Assembly: GCF_004959855.1 (NCBI RefSeq)
Contig: NZ_SPNT01000004.1
Coordinates: forward strand, 372,001 to 436,000
From: Nitratireductor sp. XY-223
GTDB lineage: Bacteria; Pseudomonadota; Alphaproteobacteria; Rhizobiales; Rhizobiaceae
Reading direction: 5' to 3'
Length of the DNA: 64,000 bases
Under the pieces are notes generated by a model. That model was not told where the DNA came from. It saw only the letters and a list, made by a program, of their open reading frames with translations, and did not search any database. Positions 63,608 through 64,000 of the stretch are shown piece after piece. A program made the position numbers and the translations under genes. Positions within the stretch are counted from its first letter, which is position 1, and every line of letters starts with the position of its first letter.

Positions 63608-64000
63608 ATGTGTGGAATTGCGGGACTAATCTACAAGGGAAAGAGCGCAAATGTCGGCGCGGAGATGACCGCCATGCTGCAGGCCCTCAAGCATCGCGGA
63701 CCGGACAGCACCGGTTATGCGGTCTATGGCGAAGGCAGCGACGGCAACTACGTCATGCGCCTCAAGGCGGCCGAAGCCGAGGACATGCATCGCGGACGCG
63801 GCATCTACCAGATCCTCGATGAGCGTATCGCGGCGGTTGACGCAATCCTCGCGGAACACGGCGCCGACGTGAAACTCAAGGACCGGGTGACCGACTACGC
63901 GCTGAGGTATGTGCTTTCCCACGACGGCGACACCGGCAAGATGGCCGAGCATATCGAGGAGATCGACGGGGTCGAGATTCTGTCGCTCGGCAACGGCCTG
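63608..64000 (+). CDS. Class II glutamine amidotransferase (GlxB/MgsA-like), cut by window edge
   Basis: 131 residues of the N-terminus from ATG 63608 behind AGGGAGCA; the rest is beyond 64000. C2 of MCGIAGL is the N-terminal nucleophile of Ntn amidotransferases, and ALKHRGPDSTGYAVYGEGSD carries the conserved Arg and glycines. Read with glnT and an FAD oxidoreductase, it matches the glutaminase subunit GlxB/MgsA of N-methylglutamate synthase, where GlxC- and GlxD-like genes should follow. A plain GltB N-terminal domain is less likely because the sequence starts at once with Cys. Confidence 0.82.
   Translation, partial: MCGIAGLIYKGKSANVGAEMTAMLQALKHRGPDSTGYAVYGEGSDGNYVMRLKAAEAEDMHRGRGIYQILDERIAAVDAILAEHGADVKLKDRVTDYALRYVLSHDGDTGKMAEHIEEIDGVEILSLGNGL

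Overview
The window looks like chromosomal core and near-core sequence of a Hyphomicrobiales (Rhizobiales) alphaproteobacterium. Support is the high G+C, the DUF2093/lpxK and DUF4170/DUF374/waaA/lpxK arrangement, the TIGR01459-type HAD gene beside ribF and groESL, a CIRCE element ahead of groES, short-form HisG with HisZ, and paired rhizobial-type L,D-transpeptidases. The type III glutamine synthetase/GlxB locus at the right edge suggests methylamine or N-methylglutamate metabolism and would suit a marine or plant-associated lineage. Genus cannot be fixed from the sequence alone. I saw no tRNA, rRNA, insertion sequence, prophage, CRISPR array or integrase.

Layout. 1-432: start of a tungstate-type ABC permease. 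555-1901: a GGDEF-EAL protein with a ruined GGDEF site. 2133-6026: a four-gene Tro/Sit/Mnt-type Mn/Zn ABC importer behind a 19-bp Fur-type palindrome. 6178-8244: mutL and a DUF2093 gene. 8266-13939: a minus-strand envelope operon (pmbA, cysQ-like, DUF4170, DUF374 acyltransferase, waaA, lpxK). 14068-17449: a Kef-type antiporter and a MATE exporter. 17459-25087: an eight-gene minus-strand operon with N-formylglutamate amidohydrolase-like, M20 peptidase, LIV-type ABC importer and alpha/beta hydrolase genes, divergent from an RpiR regulator. 26113-30470: YjbR, patatin, rsmD, rluB, tadA and a lipoprotein. 30575-37028: ileS, two SDR genes, ribF and a HAD phosphatase. 37257-39393: CIRCE-groES-groEL-terminator. 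39415-43279: GST, DoxX, two L,D-transpeptidases and a 3-methyladenine glycosylase. 43381-46735: hisS-hisZ-hisG. 46727-52232: glcD-glcE-DUF4870-glcF and a divergent LysR gene. 52282-57740: class III cyclase, small secreted hydrolase, GNAT, TetR with a monooxygenase/membrane-protein pair, and DUF3422. 58003-64000: two GntR regulators, a class I glutamine amidotransferase, then an FAD oxidoreductase, glnT-type synthetase and a class II amidotransferase that runs off the end.

How the genes work together. Most of the window is housekeeping: lipid A/Kdo assembly, translation and rRNA/tRNA modification, protein folding, histidine synthesis and mismatch repair. Three modules are metabolic and regulated in place: the LIV-transporter/hydrolase operon (probably uptake and deacylation of an N-acyl or N-formyl compound), the glycolate oxidase operon, and the start of a putative N-methylglutamate pathway. 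No clearly new system was found. The best candidates for unrecognised biology are the transporter-plus-three-hydrolases operon and the recurrent ACCAA/TTGGT motifs around the two GntR genes.
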